Both the position numbers and the translations under genes were made by a program. The notes under the pieces are model-generated. The model was not told the DNA's origin. It made no database searches and saw only the letters and a list, made by a program, of their open reading frames with translations. From Amycolatopsis sp. WQ 127309 (GTDB taxonomy: Bacteria > Actinomycetota > Actinomycetes > Mycobacteriales > Pseudonocardiaceae), in NCBI RefSeq assembly GCF_023023025.1, contig NZ_CP095481.1, positions 4,092,001 to 4,156,000 of the forward strand: a DNA stretch of 64,000 bases, read 5' to 3'. Positions 15,472 through 23,857 of this stretch are shown in pieces. Numbering within the stretch: position 1 is the stretch's first letter; each line of letters begins with the position of its first letter.

Positions 15472-15544
15472 CGAGACTGCTTGAGTCGCGCAGATTTCGC
15501 AAGACCTGCGCAAACTCGTCCGTGTGGTGAGCAGGTTTGACTGC

Positions 15545-15550
15545 TATCGT
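15545..15550 (+). promoter_or_regulatory. -10 box giving a leaderless DeoR transcript
   Basis: TATCGT lies exactly six bases before the ATG at 15557, so transcription should begin at the start codon. No ribosome site is visible upstream of this ATG, which agrees with a leaderless mRNA. Confidence 0.5.
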
Positions 15551-15556
15551 CGCCGG

Positions 15557-16306
15557 ATGCTGCCCCAGCGCCGCTACGACCTGATCCTGCGGACCCTGCG
15601 CGTGGAGGGGCCGGCGCCGGTCGGCGTGCTGGCCGAGCGGCTCGGCGTCAGCCCGGCGACGGTGCGGCGCGACCTGGTGCACCTCGACCGCGAAGGCCGG
15701 CTGACCCGCGTTTACGGCGGTGCGGTGGCGTGTGCGGACGACGACGAGCCGTTCGCGCAGGTCGCCGCGGAACGCGCCGACGACAAGGAAGCCGTCGCCC
15801 GCCGCGCGGCCGCGCTGGTCGCCGACGGCGACACCGTGCTCCTCGACATCGGCACCACCGCGCACCGGCTGGCCCGGCACCTGCGTGACCGCGCGCTGAC
15901 CGTGATCACCAGCAGCCTCGCCGTCTACGAAGAGCTGAAGGACGCCGAAGACGTCCAGCTCGTGCTGCTCGGCGGGGTGGTGCGCCGCAGTTACCACTCG
16001 ATGGTCGGGTTCCTCACCGAGGACGCGCTGCGCCAGGTGCGCGCCGGCACCGTCTTCCTCGGTGCGAGTGGCGTGCGGTGCGACGGCCAGGTGATGGACT
16101 CGACCGTCGTCGAGGTGCCGGTCAAGCGGGCGATGGTCGCCGCGGCCGACCGCGTGGTGCTGCTGGCCGACGCGGGCAAGTTCCCCGGCACCGGGCTCGC
16201 CAAGGTCTGCGGGCCGGAGGCGCTCGACATCGTCGTCACCAGCGCGGGCGCCGACGAACCGACCTGCGCGGCGCTCGGCGAGGCCGGCGTCGAGGTGCTG
16301 CGATGA
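15557..16306 (+). CDS. DeoR-family sugar-responsive repressor
   Basis: A 249-residue DeoR/GlpR-type regulator. The N-terminal helix-turn-helix (about 5-55; LAERLGVSPATVRRDL, then YGGAV) is followed by the DeoRC sugar-phosphate sensor domain (LDIGTTAHRLARHL, FLGASGVRCDGQV, LADAGKF). The ATG at 15557 is preferred: it gives the family-typical start MLPQRRYDLIL and lies six bases after a TATCGT box. It overlaps the GH4 gene by ATGA, so both are one operon. Effectors in this family are usually sugar phosphates, which fits GH4 and PfkB neighbours. Confidence 0.88.
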   Translation: MLPQRRYDLILRTLRVEGPAPVGVLAERLGVSPATVRRDLVHLDREGRLTRVYGGAVACADDDEPFAQVAAERADDKEAVARRAAALVADGDTVLLDIGTTAHRLARHLRDRALTVITSSLAVYEELKDAEDVQLVLLGGVVRRSYHSMVGFLTEDALRQVRAGTVFLGASGVRCDGQVMDSTVVEVPVKRAMVAAADRVVLLADAGKFPGTGLAKVCGPEALDIVVTSAGADEPTCAALGEAGVEVLR

Positions 16307-17595
16307 GGCTCGCGCTGCTCGGCGGCGGCGGGTTCCGCGTCCCGCTGGTGCACGGCGCGCTGCTGGCCGGGAGTGACATCACCGAGCTGGTCCTGCACGA
16401 CGTCGACGCCGGGCGCCTCGCCGCCATCGAGCGCGTCCTCGCCGAACAGGCGGCCGGTGTCCCGGGCGCGCCGCGGGTGCGCACGACGACCGATCTGCGC
16501 GCCGCACTGTCCGATGTGGACTTCGTGTTCTCCGCGATCCGGGTCGGCGGGATGCGCGGCCGGCGGCTCGACGAGCAGGTCGCGCTCGCGGAAGGCGTGC
16601 TGGGGCAGGAAACCGTGGGTGCGGGCGGGATCGCGTACGGGCTGCGGACGGTCCCGGTCGCCGTCGCGCTCGCCCGCACGATCGCCGAGGTGGCGCCCCG
16701 CGCGTGGGTCGTCAACTTCACGAACCCGGCCGGCCTGGTCACCGAGGCGATGGCCGGCGTGCTCGGCGGCCGGGTGATCGGCATCTGCGACTCGCCGGTC
16801 GGGCTCTGCCGCCGGGTGGCACGCGCCCTCGGCGTCGACCCGGCAACGGCGCGGTTCGACTACGCGGGCCTGAACCACCTGGGCTGGCTGCGGGCCATGC
16901 ACGTCGGCGGCGAGGACGTCCTGCCGCGGCTGCTGTCCGATGTGGACGCACTGGAGTCGTTCGAGGAAGGGAAGCTCTTCGGCGCGGACTGGCTGCGCGC
17001 GCTGGGTTCCCTGCCGAACGAGTACCTGCACTACTACTACTTCACCCGCGAAGCCCTGGGCGTCGCGTCGCGCGGGGCTTTCCTGCTGGAGCAGCAAAAG
17101 CCGTTCTACGCGGAGCCGTCGCTGGCGTCGTGGGACCGGACGCGGCTGGAGCGCGAAGAGACGTACATGGCCGAGACGCGCGAAGGCGAACGCGAGGATC
17201 TCGAGGGTGGCGGCTACGAGAAGGTCGCGCTGGCGTTGATGCGCGCCCTCGCCGGCGGCGAACGCGCCACGCTGATCCTCAACGTCCGCAACGGATCCGC
17301 ACTCCCGGGCGTCCCAGCCGACGCCGTCGTCGAGGTGCCGTGCCTGGTGGATGCCGAGGGTGCGCGGCCGATCGGCGCGGGGCCGTTGCCGGACCACGCG
17401 CTGGGCCTGGTGACGGCGGTGAAAGCCGTCGAGCGGGCGACGATCGAGGCGGCGGCGACGGGTTCGCGGACGGCGGCGCTGCGGGCGTTCGCGCTGCACC
17501 CGCTGGTCGACTCGGTGTCCGTGGCGCGCCGGTTGCTCGACGGTTACGTCGCCGCGCACCCGGAACTCGCGTACCTAGGAAGCCGGCGCGCGTAG
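16303..17595 (+). CDS. GH4-family glycosidase (6-phospho-glycosidase type)
   Basis: A 430-residue NAD- and Mn-dependent glycoside hydrolase of family 4, which cleaves by transient oxidation at C3. The Rossmann start LALLGGGGFRVP, the VNFTNPAGL segment, the metal site Cys162 in GICDSPVGL and His192 in LNHLGWL are visible. The residue after the metal Cys distinguishes GH4 activities; CDSP is nearest to the CDMP of 6-phospho-alpha-glucosidases and differs from CNVP (6-phospho-beta-glucosidases) and CHS (galactosidases). Its ATG overlaps the DeoR stop. The 3' end overlaps the convergent nucleotidyltransferase by 21 bp. Confidence 0.88.
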   Translation: MRLALLGGGGFRVPLVHGALLAGSDITELVLHDVDAGRLAAIERVLAEQAAGVPGAPRVRTTTDLRAALSDVDFVFSAIRVGGMRGRRLDEQVALAEGVLGQETVGAGGIAYGLRTVPVAVALARTIAEVAPRAWVVNFTNPAGLVTEAMAGVLGGRVIGICDSPVGLCRRVARALGVDPATARFDYAGLNHLGWLRAMHVGGEDVLPRLLSDVDALESFEEGKLFGADWLRALGSLPNEYLHYYYFTREALGVASRGAFLLEQQKPFYAEPSLASWDRTRLEREETYMAETREGEREDLEGGGYEKVALALMRALAGGERATLILNVRNGSALPGVPADAVVEVPCLVDAEGARPIGAGPLPDHALGLVTAVKAVERATIEAAATGSRTAALRAFALHPLVDSVSVARRLLDGYVAAHPELAYLGSRRA

Positions 17596-18300
17596 CAGCG
17601 GCGCCAGCGTCCCGGCCAGCTCGGCGTCGACCCGCTCGATCTCGGCGATCAGGAGTCCGGTGACGGCGCGGAACGCCCGGGCGAGGTCGTCGAGCCCGTG
17701 TACCAGGGTTTCTTCGAACGGCGTCGTGATGGCGGCGGGCAGCCGGTCGAGCCCGCGGCCCTCGCCCGCGGGCAGGTCGTGCCGCACGCAGGCCAGGGCG
17801 AGGGCGTGGTCGCGAACCCGGCCGATCATGTACTCGGCCTGCCAGTGGCGCCCGCGGGCGATGCTCGACCGCGCGTGCAGGGCGTGCAGCCAGGCCAGAT
17901 CGACCAGCCGCCGCGCGTCCGGCGGCGACGCCTGATCGCGCTCGTTCGCGGTGCCGAAGAGCAGCCGGAACTTCGGCGTCGTCGCGCCGAAATCCGCCTC
18001 GGGCCAGAACGCCAGATCGACCTGAAGGGTGTTGTCCAGCAGGAACACCCGGAAGACGGTCCGCTCGAACACGACGTCCATGTGGTGCCGCGCGCCGTGC
18101 TCGCGGTACATCAGCGCGGTGAAGTCCGCGAGCACGGGCTCGGGTGCGGCCGTCTTGAAGGCGAGGTCGATGTCGGACCAGGCGTCTTCGGCGTCGAGCG
18201 CCCCCGAGCCGGTGAGCGCGGCCCCGGTGACGCGGTCGTCCGCGCGGGCCGCCTCGATCAGCTTGTCCCGCAACAGGTCCCGCTCTCCGGAGGTGTACAC
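17575..18300 (-). CDS. Nucleotidyltransferase-fold protein
   Basis: A 241-residue protein with the minimal nucleotidyltransferase signature GSGALDAEDAWSDIDL near residues 31-46 (GSG...DxD) and a helical C-terminal half, the layout of aminoglycoside adenylyltransferase-like proteins. It could modify a small molecule, but no residue shows which. The GTG start at 18300 has no ribosome site; TAGCCT (18313-18308) stands seven bases upstream, so a leaderless transcript starting inside the end of the preceding SDR gene is likely. Its end overlaps GH4 convergently. Confidence 0.75.
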   Translation of the reverse strand: MYTSGERDLLRDKLIEAARADDRVTGAALTGSGALDAEDAWSDIDLAFKTAAPEPVLADFTALMYREHGARHHMDVVFERTVFRVFLLDNTLQVDLAFWPEADFGATTPKFRLLFGTANERDQASPPDARRLVDLAWLHALHARSSIARGRHWQAEYMIGRVRDHALALACVRHDLPAGEGRGLDRLPAAITTPFEETLVHGLDDLARAFRAVTGLLIAEIERVDAELAGTLAPLLRAPAS

Positions 18301-18310
18301 GATCGCCAGG

Positions 18311-19027
18311 CTAAACCGCCAGCGCGTTGAACTCCGCTTCGGCCTCGTCGCGCTCGGTGTGCAGGCGCCACGCCCGCTCGGCGATGTCGTCGGGATCCAG
18401 CGTGCCCGGCATGGAATCGGGGGTCTGCTCGGTGAACATCCGGTGGATGTCGCCGCGTTCGATCACTCCGCCGATGGTGAGCGTTCCGGCGTAGACGCCC
18501 TGGTCGCGCACGGCCGCGTTGAGCGTCAGGACGTACATGCGCAGCGCTGCCGCCGCCGGGGCGAAGCTGCCCAGCAGCGGGATCGGGTACTTGCCGCTGA
18601 TGCCGCCGGCGAACAGGAGCGAGCCCGCGCCGCGTTCCAGCATGCCCGGCAGCACGGCCTGGGTCAGCTGCGCCGCCGGGAGCACGATCGACTCGAACGG
18701 CACGCGCAGGTGGTCGGCGCCGGCTTCGGTGAGCGGTGCGATGGCTGAGCCGACGCCGAGGTCCGCCGGGCCGAAGTAGACAGTGTCGATCTCGCCCGCG
18801 TCGGCCGTGATGCGGGCGAGGACGGCGTCGACCTGGGCTTTGTCGGTGACGTCGGCGGTGTAGGTGTGCGCGGTGATGCCGGCTTCGGCGAGCGACGCGC
18901 GGTAGGTCGCGTGCCGCGCGTCGGTGCGTGAGACCAGCGCCGTCGTGAAGCCTTCGCGGCCGAACCGGTGCGCGATCGCCAGGCCGAGCCCGGGACCGAC
19001 ACCCAGGACGGCGAGCACTTTCGACAA
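18311..19027 (-). CDS. Atypical SDR-fold oxidoreductase
   Basis: A 238-residue Rossmann protein with the cofactor motif GVGPGLG (residues 9-15) and SDR-like topology, but the classical YxxxK catalytic pair is missing: the segment that should carry it reads GSFAPAAAALRMY. It may bind NAD(P) without classical SDR catalysis or use other residues. The start is TTG at 19027, supported by GAGGAGG five bases upstream and by a palindromic operator over its promoter. It stands alone in its own transcript. Confidence 0.75.
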   Translation of the reverse strand: MSKVLAVLGVGPGLGLAIAHRFGREGFTTALVSRTDARHATYRASLAEAGITAHTYTADVTDKAQVDAVLARITADAGEIDTVYFGPADLGVGSAIAPLTEAGADHLRVPFESIVLPAAQLTQAVLPGMLERGAGSLLFAGGISGKYPIPLLGSFAPAAAALRMYVLTLNAAVRDQGVYAGTLTIGGVIERGDIHRMFTEQTPDSMPGTLDPDDIAERAWRLHTERDEAEAEFNALAV

Positions 19028-19046
19028 GAGGACCTCCTCGGGAGAG

Positions 19047-19093
19047 AACTTGAGACTGCTCTCAAGTTAGTCAGAAGATGAGGGAGTCGTCAA
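19047..19093 (-). promoter_or_regulatory. Promoter with 22-bp palindromic operator
   Basis: On the minus strand TTGACG (19093-19088) is followed after 17-18 bases by CTAACT/TAACTT as the -10. The perfect inverted repeat AACTTGAGA-N4-TCTCAAGTT (19047-19068) overlaps this -10, typical for a repressor such as TetR. No matching regulator gene is adjacent. Confidence 0.6.
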
Positions 19094-19173
19094 CTTAAGG
19101 ACCGGTGCGCCGAATGTCGTCAACGGTTGGCGCCACCGGTCCATTCGAGACGGTGACGGCTGCTCCAAGCGGG

Positions 19174-19187
19174 TAGAACATGTTCCA
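19174..19187. promoter_or_regulatory. KstR-like operator
   Basis: TAGAACATGTTCCA fits the TNNAACNNGTTNNA consensus of the mycobacterial steroid-catabolism repressor KstR. It lies 57 bp before the start of a KstD-like gene, which is the expected kind of target. Confidence 0.55.
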
Positions 19188-19244
19188 GTTTCTGGCCGGT
19201 ACCGACACCATGACGTTCGCCGTTCCGCGAGCGAGGAGTGCGCC

Positions 19245-20978
19245 ATGGATGCCGACCTGACCCGCCGCCAGATCCTGCGCGGCACCGCGGCGGGCGTGGG
19301 TTTCGCCGTGACCGCCGGAATCGCGGGGGCGCCGGCCGCCGGGGCGGCGCCGCTCGTGGGGGAGTACGACGTCGTCGTGGTCGGCTCCGGTGCGGCCGGG
19401 ATGACCGCCGCGCTGACGGCGGCCAAGCGCGGGCTGAGTGTCGTCGTGGTCGAGAAGGCGCCGACGTTCGGCGGGTCCGCCGCGCGGTCCGGCGCGGGCA
19501 TCTGGATCCCGAACAACCCCGTGCTGCTCGCCGCCGGCGTGCCGGACACGCCGGCGAAAGCCGCGCAGTACCTCGCCGCCGTCGTCGGCCCGGACGTGCC
19601 GGCCGCGCGCCAGGAAGCGTTCCTGCGCAACGGACCCGCGATGATCGCGTCCGTCATGGCCAACAGCCCGCTGCGGTTCCGCTGGATGGAGGGCTACAGC
19701 GACTACTACCCGGAGCTGCCGGGCGGCCTGCCGAACGGGCGGTCCATCGAGCCGGACCAGTTCGACGGGAATCTGCTGGGCGCCGAGCTGGCGAACCTGA
19801 ACCCCGCGTACCTCGCGACGCCGGCCGGGCTCGTCGTGTTCAGCGCCGACTACAAGTGGCTGAACCTCGCCGCGGTCAACGCGAAGGGCGCCGCGGTGGC
19901 CGCGACGTGCCTCGCGCGGGGGACGGCCGCCGCGCTCGCCGGGCAGAAGCCGCTGACCATGGGGCAGGCGCTGGCCGCCGGGCTGCGGGCCGGGCTGCTC
20001 GCCGCGAACGTCCCGGTGCTGCTGAACACCCCGCTCACCGACCTGAACGTCGAAAACGGGGCGGTCACCGGGGTTCTGGTGCCCCAGGGACTGATCCGCG
20101 CGCGGCGCGGCGTGATCGTCGGCTCGGGTGGCTTCGAGCACAACGCGGCCATGCGCGCGCAGTACCAGCGCCAGCCGATCGGCACGGCCTGGACGGTCGG
20201 CGCCAAGGAGAACACCGGCGACGGCCACCGCGCCGGTCAGCGGGCCGGCGCCGCGCTCGACCTGATGGACGACGCGTGGTGGGGCCCGGCGATCCCGACG
20301 CCCGGCGACCCGTACTTCTGCCTGGCCGAGCGGACCCTGCCCGGCGGCCTGATCGTCAACCAGGCCGGGCAGCGGTTCGTCAACGAGGCCGCGCCCTACA
20401 GCGACGTCGTGCACACGATGTACGACAAGAACCCGTCGGCGCCGGACATCCCCGCGTGGCTCATCGTCGACCAGAGCTACCGCAACAAGTACCTGTTCCG
20501 CGACATCCTGCCGCTGCTGCCGTTCCCGGACGCCTGGTACAGCGCGGGCGCGGTCTTCAAGGCGTCGAGCATCCAAGCACTCGGCTCGGCGATCGGCGTG
20601 CCGGCGGCCGCGCTTAAGTCCACAGTGGACCGATTCAACGGCTTCGCGTGGGCGGGCGTCGACCGCGACTTCCGCCGCGGCGCGAGCGCGTACGACCACT
20701 ACTACACCGACCCGCTGGTGCTGCCCAACTCCTGTCTCGCGCCGCTGTGGGCACCGCCGTTCTACGCGCTCAAGCTCGTCCCCGGCGACCTGGGCACGAA
20801 GGGCGGCATGCGCACGGACGCCCGGGCGCGCGTGCTGCGCCCGGACGGCTCGGTGATCCCCGGTCTCTACGCCGCCGGCAACGCCAGCGCGGCCGTGATG
20901 GGCCACAGCTACGCGGGCGCGGGCTCGACCATCGGCCCGGCGATGACGTTCGGCTACATCGCCGCGAACGACGTCTAG
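19245..20978 (+). CDS. FAD-dependent 3-ketosteroid dehydrogenase-like protein
   Basis: A 577-residue flavoprotein of the fumarate-reductase/KstD family. The dinucleotide-binding motif GSGAAG (47-52) follows an N-terminal extension with a twin-arginine-like RRQILRG and a hydrophobic Ala-rich stretch (about 7-37), so it may be exported by Tat; KstD itself is normally cytoplasmic. The C-terminal GLYAAGN...GAGSTIGPAMTFGYIAA segment is the usual FAD contact of this family. It may put a 1,2-double bond into 3-ketosteroids or act on another ring ketone. GAGGAG lies just before the ATG. The KstR-type box upstream supports a steroid link. Confidence 0.75.
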   Translation: MDADLTRRQILRGTAAGVGFAVTAGIAGAPAAGAAPLVGEYDVVVVGSGAAGMTAALTAAKRGLSVVVVEKAPTFGGSAARSGAGIWIPNNPVLLAAGVPDTPAKAAQYLAAVVGPDVPAARQEAFLRNGPAMIASVMANSPLRFRWMEGYSDYYPELPGGLPNGRSIEPDQFDGNLLGAELANLNPAYLATPAGLVVFSADYKWLNLAAVNAKGAAVAATCLARGTAAALAGQKPLTMGQALAAGLRAGLLAANVPVLLNTPLTDLNVENGAVTGVLVPQGLIRARRGVIVGSGGFEHNAAMRAQYQRQPIGTAWTVGAKENTGDGHRAGQRAGAALDLMDDAWWGPAIPTPGDPYFCLAERTLPGGLIVNQAGQRFVNEAAPYSDVVHTMYDKNPSAPDIPAWLIVDQSYRNKYLFRDILPLLPFPDAWYSAGAVFKASSIQALGSAIGVPAAALKSTVDRFNGFAWAGVDRDFRRGASAYDHYYTDPLVLPNSCLAPLWAPPFYALKLVPGDLGTKGGMRTDARARVLRPDGSVIPGLYAAGNASAAVMGHSYAGAGSTIGPAMTFGYIAANDV

Positions 20979-22003
20979 AACTCCTTCTGCACCAACGGGA
21001 GCACCTCGGTGCCGAGCAGCTCGATGGCCTTCATGACGTCCTGGTGCGGCACACCCGACCAGTCCATCTGCAGCGCGTACCGGTCGGCGCCGGTGAGCTT
21101 GCCGACGGAGATCAGCCGCTCGGCGATCTCCTGCGGGCTGCCGACGAACAACGCCTGCGCGCCCTGGGCGTACGTGTCGTACTCGGCGCGGGTCGGGATC
21201 GCCCAGCCGCGGGCCTTCGCGCCGTACTTCATCGTCTCGAGCCAGTACGGGTAGAACTTCTCCTTCGCGTCCTGCGAGTTCGGCGCGATGAGCCCGATGG
21301 CGCTCATCGTGACGTGCAGGTCTTCGCGCTGGTGCTCGCCCGCTTCGCCGGCTTGGCGGTAGAGGTCGACCAGCGGCGCGAAGCGCTCCGGACGGCCGCC
21401 GATCACGGCGTAGACCACGGGCAGGCCGAGCAGGCCCGCGCGGATCGACGACTCGGGGTTGCCGCCGGTGCCGACGGAGATGCGCAGCCGCCGGCCGTAG
21501 GGCCGGGGGAGGATCCGCACGTTGTCGAGCGGCGGCCGGAACTTGCCCGACCAGGTGAGCGGGTCCTCGCGGTCGATCCGCAGGAGCAGGGCGAGCTTCT
21601 CCTCGAAGAGCTCGTCGTAGTCGCCGAGGTCGTTGCCGAACAGCGGGAACGACTCGGTGAACGACCCGCGCCCGGCCAGCAGCTCGGCGCGGCCGTGGCT
21701 GAGCTGGTCGAGGGTCGTGAACTGCTGGTAGACGCGCACCGGGTCCTCGGTGCTCAGCACGGTCACGGCGGAGCTCAGGGTGATCTGGTCCGTCACGCTC
21801 GCGGCCGCGGCCAGCACCGTGGCCGGGTTCGAGATGGCGTACTGGTCGAGGTGGTGTTCGCCGAGGCCGTAGAAGGACAGACCCAGCTCGTCGGCGAGCT
21901 TGATCCGCTCGAGGGTGTTGGCCAGCTGCTGGGCCACGGACACCTGGTCACCGGTGCGGGGGTCCGGCGGCCGGTCGCCGAAGCTGTAGATACCGAGTTT
22001 CAT
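20975..22003 (-). CDS. LLM-class flavin-dependent oxidoreductase
   Basis: A 342-residue luciferase-like monooxygenase with the usual start (LGIYSFGDR), LADELGLSFYGLGEHH in the first helices, and the TGGNPESSIRAGLLGLPVV segment that binds flavin phosphate. It needs reduced FMN or F420; which one cannot be said. The ATG has no clear ribosome site; GATAGT lies ten bases upstream, suggesting a very short leader. Its stop overlaps that of the convergent KstD-like gene by four bases. Confidence 0.85.
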   Translation of the reverse strand: MKLGIYSFGDRPPDPRTGDQVSVAQQLANTLERIKLADELGLSFYGLGEHHLDQYAISNPATVLAAAASVTDQITLSSAVTVLSTEDPVRVYQQFTTLDQLSHGRAELLAGRGSFTESFPLFGNDLGDYDELFEEKLALLLRIDREDPLTWSGKFRPPLDNVRILPRPYGRRLRISVGTGGNPESSIRAGLLGLPVVYAVIGGRPERFAPLVDLYRQAGEAGEHQREDLHVTMSAIGLIAPNSQDAKEKFYPYWLETMKYGAKARGWAIPTRAEYDTYAQGAQALFVGSPQEIAERLISVGKLTGADRYALQMDWSGVPHQDVMKAIELLGTEVLPLVQKEF

Positions 22004-22047
22004 AGAGCGTTCAACTATCTTTCGGTCCGATTCGTTCCCGGGGTGGG

Positions 22048-23217
22048 TCACCCGAACCTCGCCTGGATGGCTTCGAAATTCTTCTCCGACAGCGCCAGGG
22101 CGGTGGCACGCAGGCCGAGGCCGTCGCGAGCTGCCCGCTCGACCGTGTCCGTCACCAGCTCGCGCATGCGGGTACGGACCTTGGCGAAGGCCGCATCGGC
22201 GTCCGCCTCGACGTCGCCGAAGAGCGTCCACCACCACCAGGAGTTGGTCGCCGAGTTGGCCACGAAGTCCGGCACGACCCGGATCCCGCGTGCGCCGAGC
22301 AGCCGCTCGGCCTCCGCCGTCACCGGCATGTTGGCCGCCTCGACGATCAGCTTCGCGCCGATCCGGCCCTGGTTGCCGGCGTCGACGCAGTAGGAGACGG
22401 CCGCGGGCACGAGCACCTCGGCCGGCACGTCCAGCCACGCTTCCGGCGGCCGCAGCTCGTCGCCGGGGTTCAGGTGGTCGCGGTCGATGCCGCCGAACCG
22501 GTCGCGGTGCCGGAGCAGGTTCTCGACGTCCAGGCCGTCCGGGTTGGTGACGACCCCGTGGACGTCCGAGACGCCGACGACGTCGAGCCCGGCCTCGGCG
22601 AGGAACCGCGCGGTGGCACCGCCCATCGAGCCGAAGCCCTGGACGACCACCCGGTTCGGGCCGTCGAGGCCCAGCACTTCGAGACCGGTCAGCGTCGCCT
22701 GCGCGACGCCGAGGCCGCCGACCAGCTCGTCAAGCCCCAGTCCGCCGACCTCGATCTTGAACGCGGCCGCGAGCCGTTCGACGGCCTCGCCGCGGTCTTC
22801 GAGCAGCGGGTAGATCGCCTGGATCGAGCTCTGCAGACCGATCTCGGTGATGACGCTGTCGATGACGTCCTGGCGCAGGCCCAGGTCCTCGCCCAGGGTC
22901 CAGTACTGCTCGATCAGCGGCCGCATCGCGCGCAGGTAGCGGGCGACGACGTCACGGGCCCGCTCGTCGTACGGGTCGAAGTCGATGCCGCCCTTCGCGC
23001 CGCCGAGCGGGACGTACCGGCCGGCCGGGTCGTAGTTGAGGCCTTCCTTGAGCGTCATGCCCCGGGCCAGGCCGCGGACCTCGGACAGCCTGCAGCCGCG
23101 GCGCATCCGCAGCCCGCCACTGGCGACGCCGCGGACCAGCCGGTCGATCACCAGGTAGCCGCGGCACCCGGTGCCGGGGTCGGTCCACGTCACCTCGAGG
23201 AACGCGGGTTCGGTCAT
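22048..23217 (-). CDS. Glu/Leu/Phe/Val dehydrogenase
   Basis: A 389-residue NAD-dependent amino-acid dehydrogenase performing reversible oxidative deamination. The N-terminal dimerisation/catalytic domain carries Lys57 (MTLKEGLN) and Lys75 (GGAKGGIDFDP); the C-terminal Rossmann domain has GFGSMGG. The proteins closest in shape are short (near 390) Glu dehydrogenase-like enzymes, with ANMPVTAEA near the end. Two start codons are possible; ATG at 23217 is better spaced from AGGAGG than GTG at 23220. It lies 20 bp after the TetR gene, so the regulator and enzyme form one operon. Confidence 0.87.
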   Translation of the reverse strand: MTEPAFLEVTWTDPGTGCRGYLVIDRLVRGVASGGLRMRRGCRLSEVRGLARGMTLKEGLNYDPAGRYVPLGGAKGGIDFDPYDERARDVVARYLRAMRPLIEQYWTLGEDLGLRQDVIDSVITEIGLQSSIQAIYPLLEDRGEAVERLAAAFKIEVGGLGLDELVGGLGVAQATLTGLEVLGLDGPNRVVVQGFGSMGGATARFLAEAGLDVVGVSDVHGVVTNPDGLDVENLLRHRDRFGGIDRDHLNPGDELRPPEAWLDVPAEVLVPAAVSYCVDAGNQGRIGAKLIVEAANMPVTAEAERLLGARGIRVVPDFVANSATNSWWWWTLFGDVEADADAAFAKVRTRMRELVTDTVERAARDGLGLRATALALSEKNFEAIQARFG

Positions 23218-23237
23218 CACCCCTCCTGATCGCTGAG

Positions 23238-23825
23238 TCAGTTATGGCCCAGTTCGAGGGTCATGGCTTGCTTGATCCACCGGGCGCAGTCGTCGGCGGT
23301 GACGGTGCCCTCGCGGGCGACGACCTGCATGGCCAGCCCGTCGAGCAACGCGGTCAGCCGCCACGCGGCGCCGTGCGGGTCGGGGCACCGGAACTCGCCG
23401 GCCCCGACACCCTCGGCGATCAGCGCGACGACGGCGTCGCGCCACCGCAGGTCCAGCCGCTGCAGGACGGCGCGCAGCTGGGTGTCGCGCATCGCCGCGG
23501 CGCCCGCCTCGATCCACAGTTTCCAGCCGTGCGCGGGCTCGGTGGGGCCGTACAGCGCCAAGACGGCCCGCAGTCGTTCGCCGGCCGGGCCGCCGCGGTC
23601 GAGTTCGCCGCGCAGGACCGCGAGGTTGGTCTCGGCGGCCTGCCGGAAGGCCTCGATGATGAGGGTTTCGAGGGTGCCGAAGTGGTAGAAGATCAGGGCC
23701 GTGCTGACGTCGAGGACTTTCGCGACGTCGGCCGCCCGGACCCCGGCGATGCCCCGCGCGCGGACCTGTTCGAGCGCGGCGAGGACGATCTCTTCCCGCC
23801 GCACCGACACCGATTTCCGCGCCAT
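23238..23825 (-). CDS. TetR-family repressor of the dehydrogenase operon
   Basis: A 195-residue TetR regulator: helix-turn-helix at about 10-55 (RAADVAKVLDVSTALIFYHFGTLETLIIEAF) and a C-terminal ligand domain of BetI/TetR_C_6 type. There is no ribosome site, but TACGGT (23838-23833) is seven bases before the ATG, so it is probably leaderless. It leads the operon with the amino-acid dehydrogenase and likely represses both. Its ligand is unknown. Confidence 0.85.
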   Translation of the reverse strand: MARKSVSVRREEIVLAALEQVRARGIAGVRAADVAKVLDVSTALIFYHFGTLETLIIEAFRQAAETNLAVLRGELDRGGPAGERLRAVLALYGPTEPAHGWKLWIEAGAAAMRDTQLRAVLQRLDLRWRDAVVALIAEGVGAGEFRCPDPHGAAWRLTALLDGLAMQVVAREGTVTADDCARWIKQAMTLELGHN

Positions 23826-23857
23826 GCGGGTCACCGTACCGCCTGCTGATCGATCGG

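Noticed and set aside
18311..22003. The SDR, KstD-like and LLM genes as one steroid-catabolism cluster
   Set aside because: They lie on different strands with separate control regions, and no side-chain or ring-cleavage genes are present.
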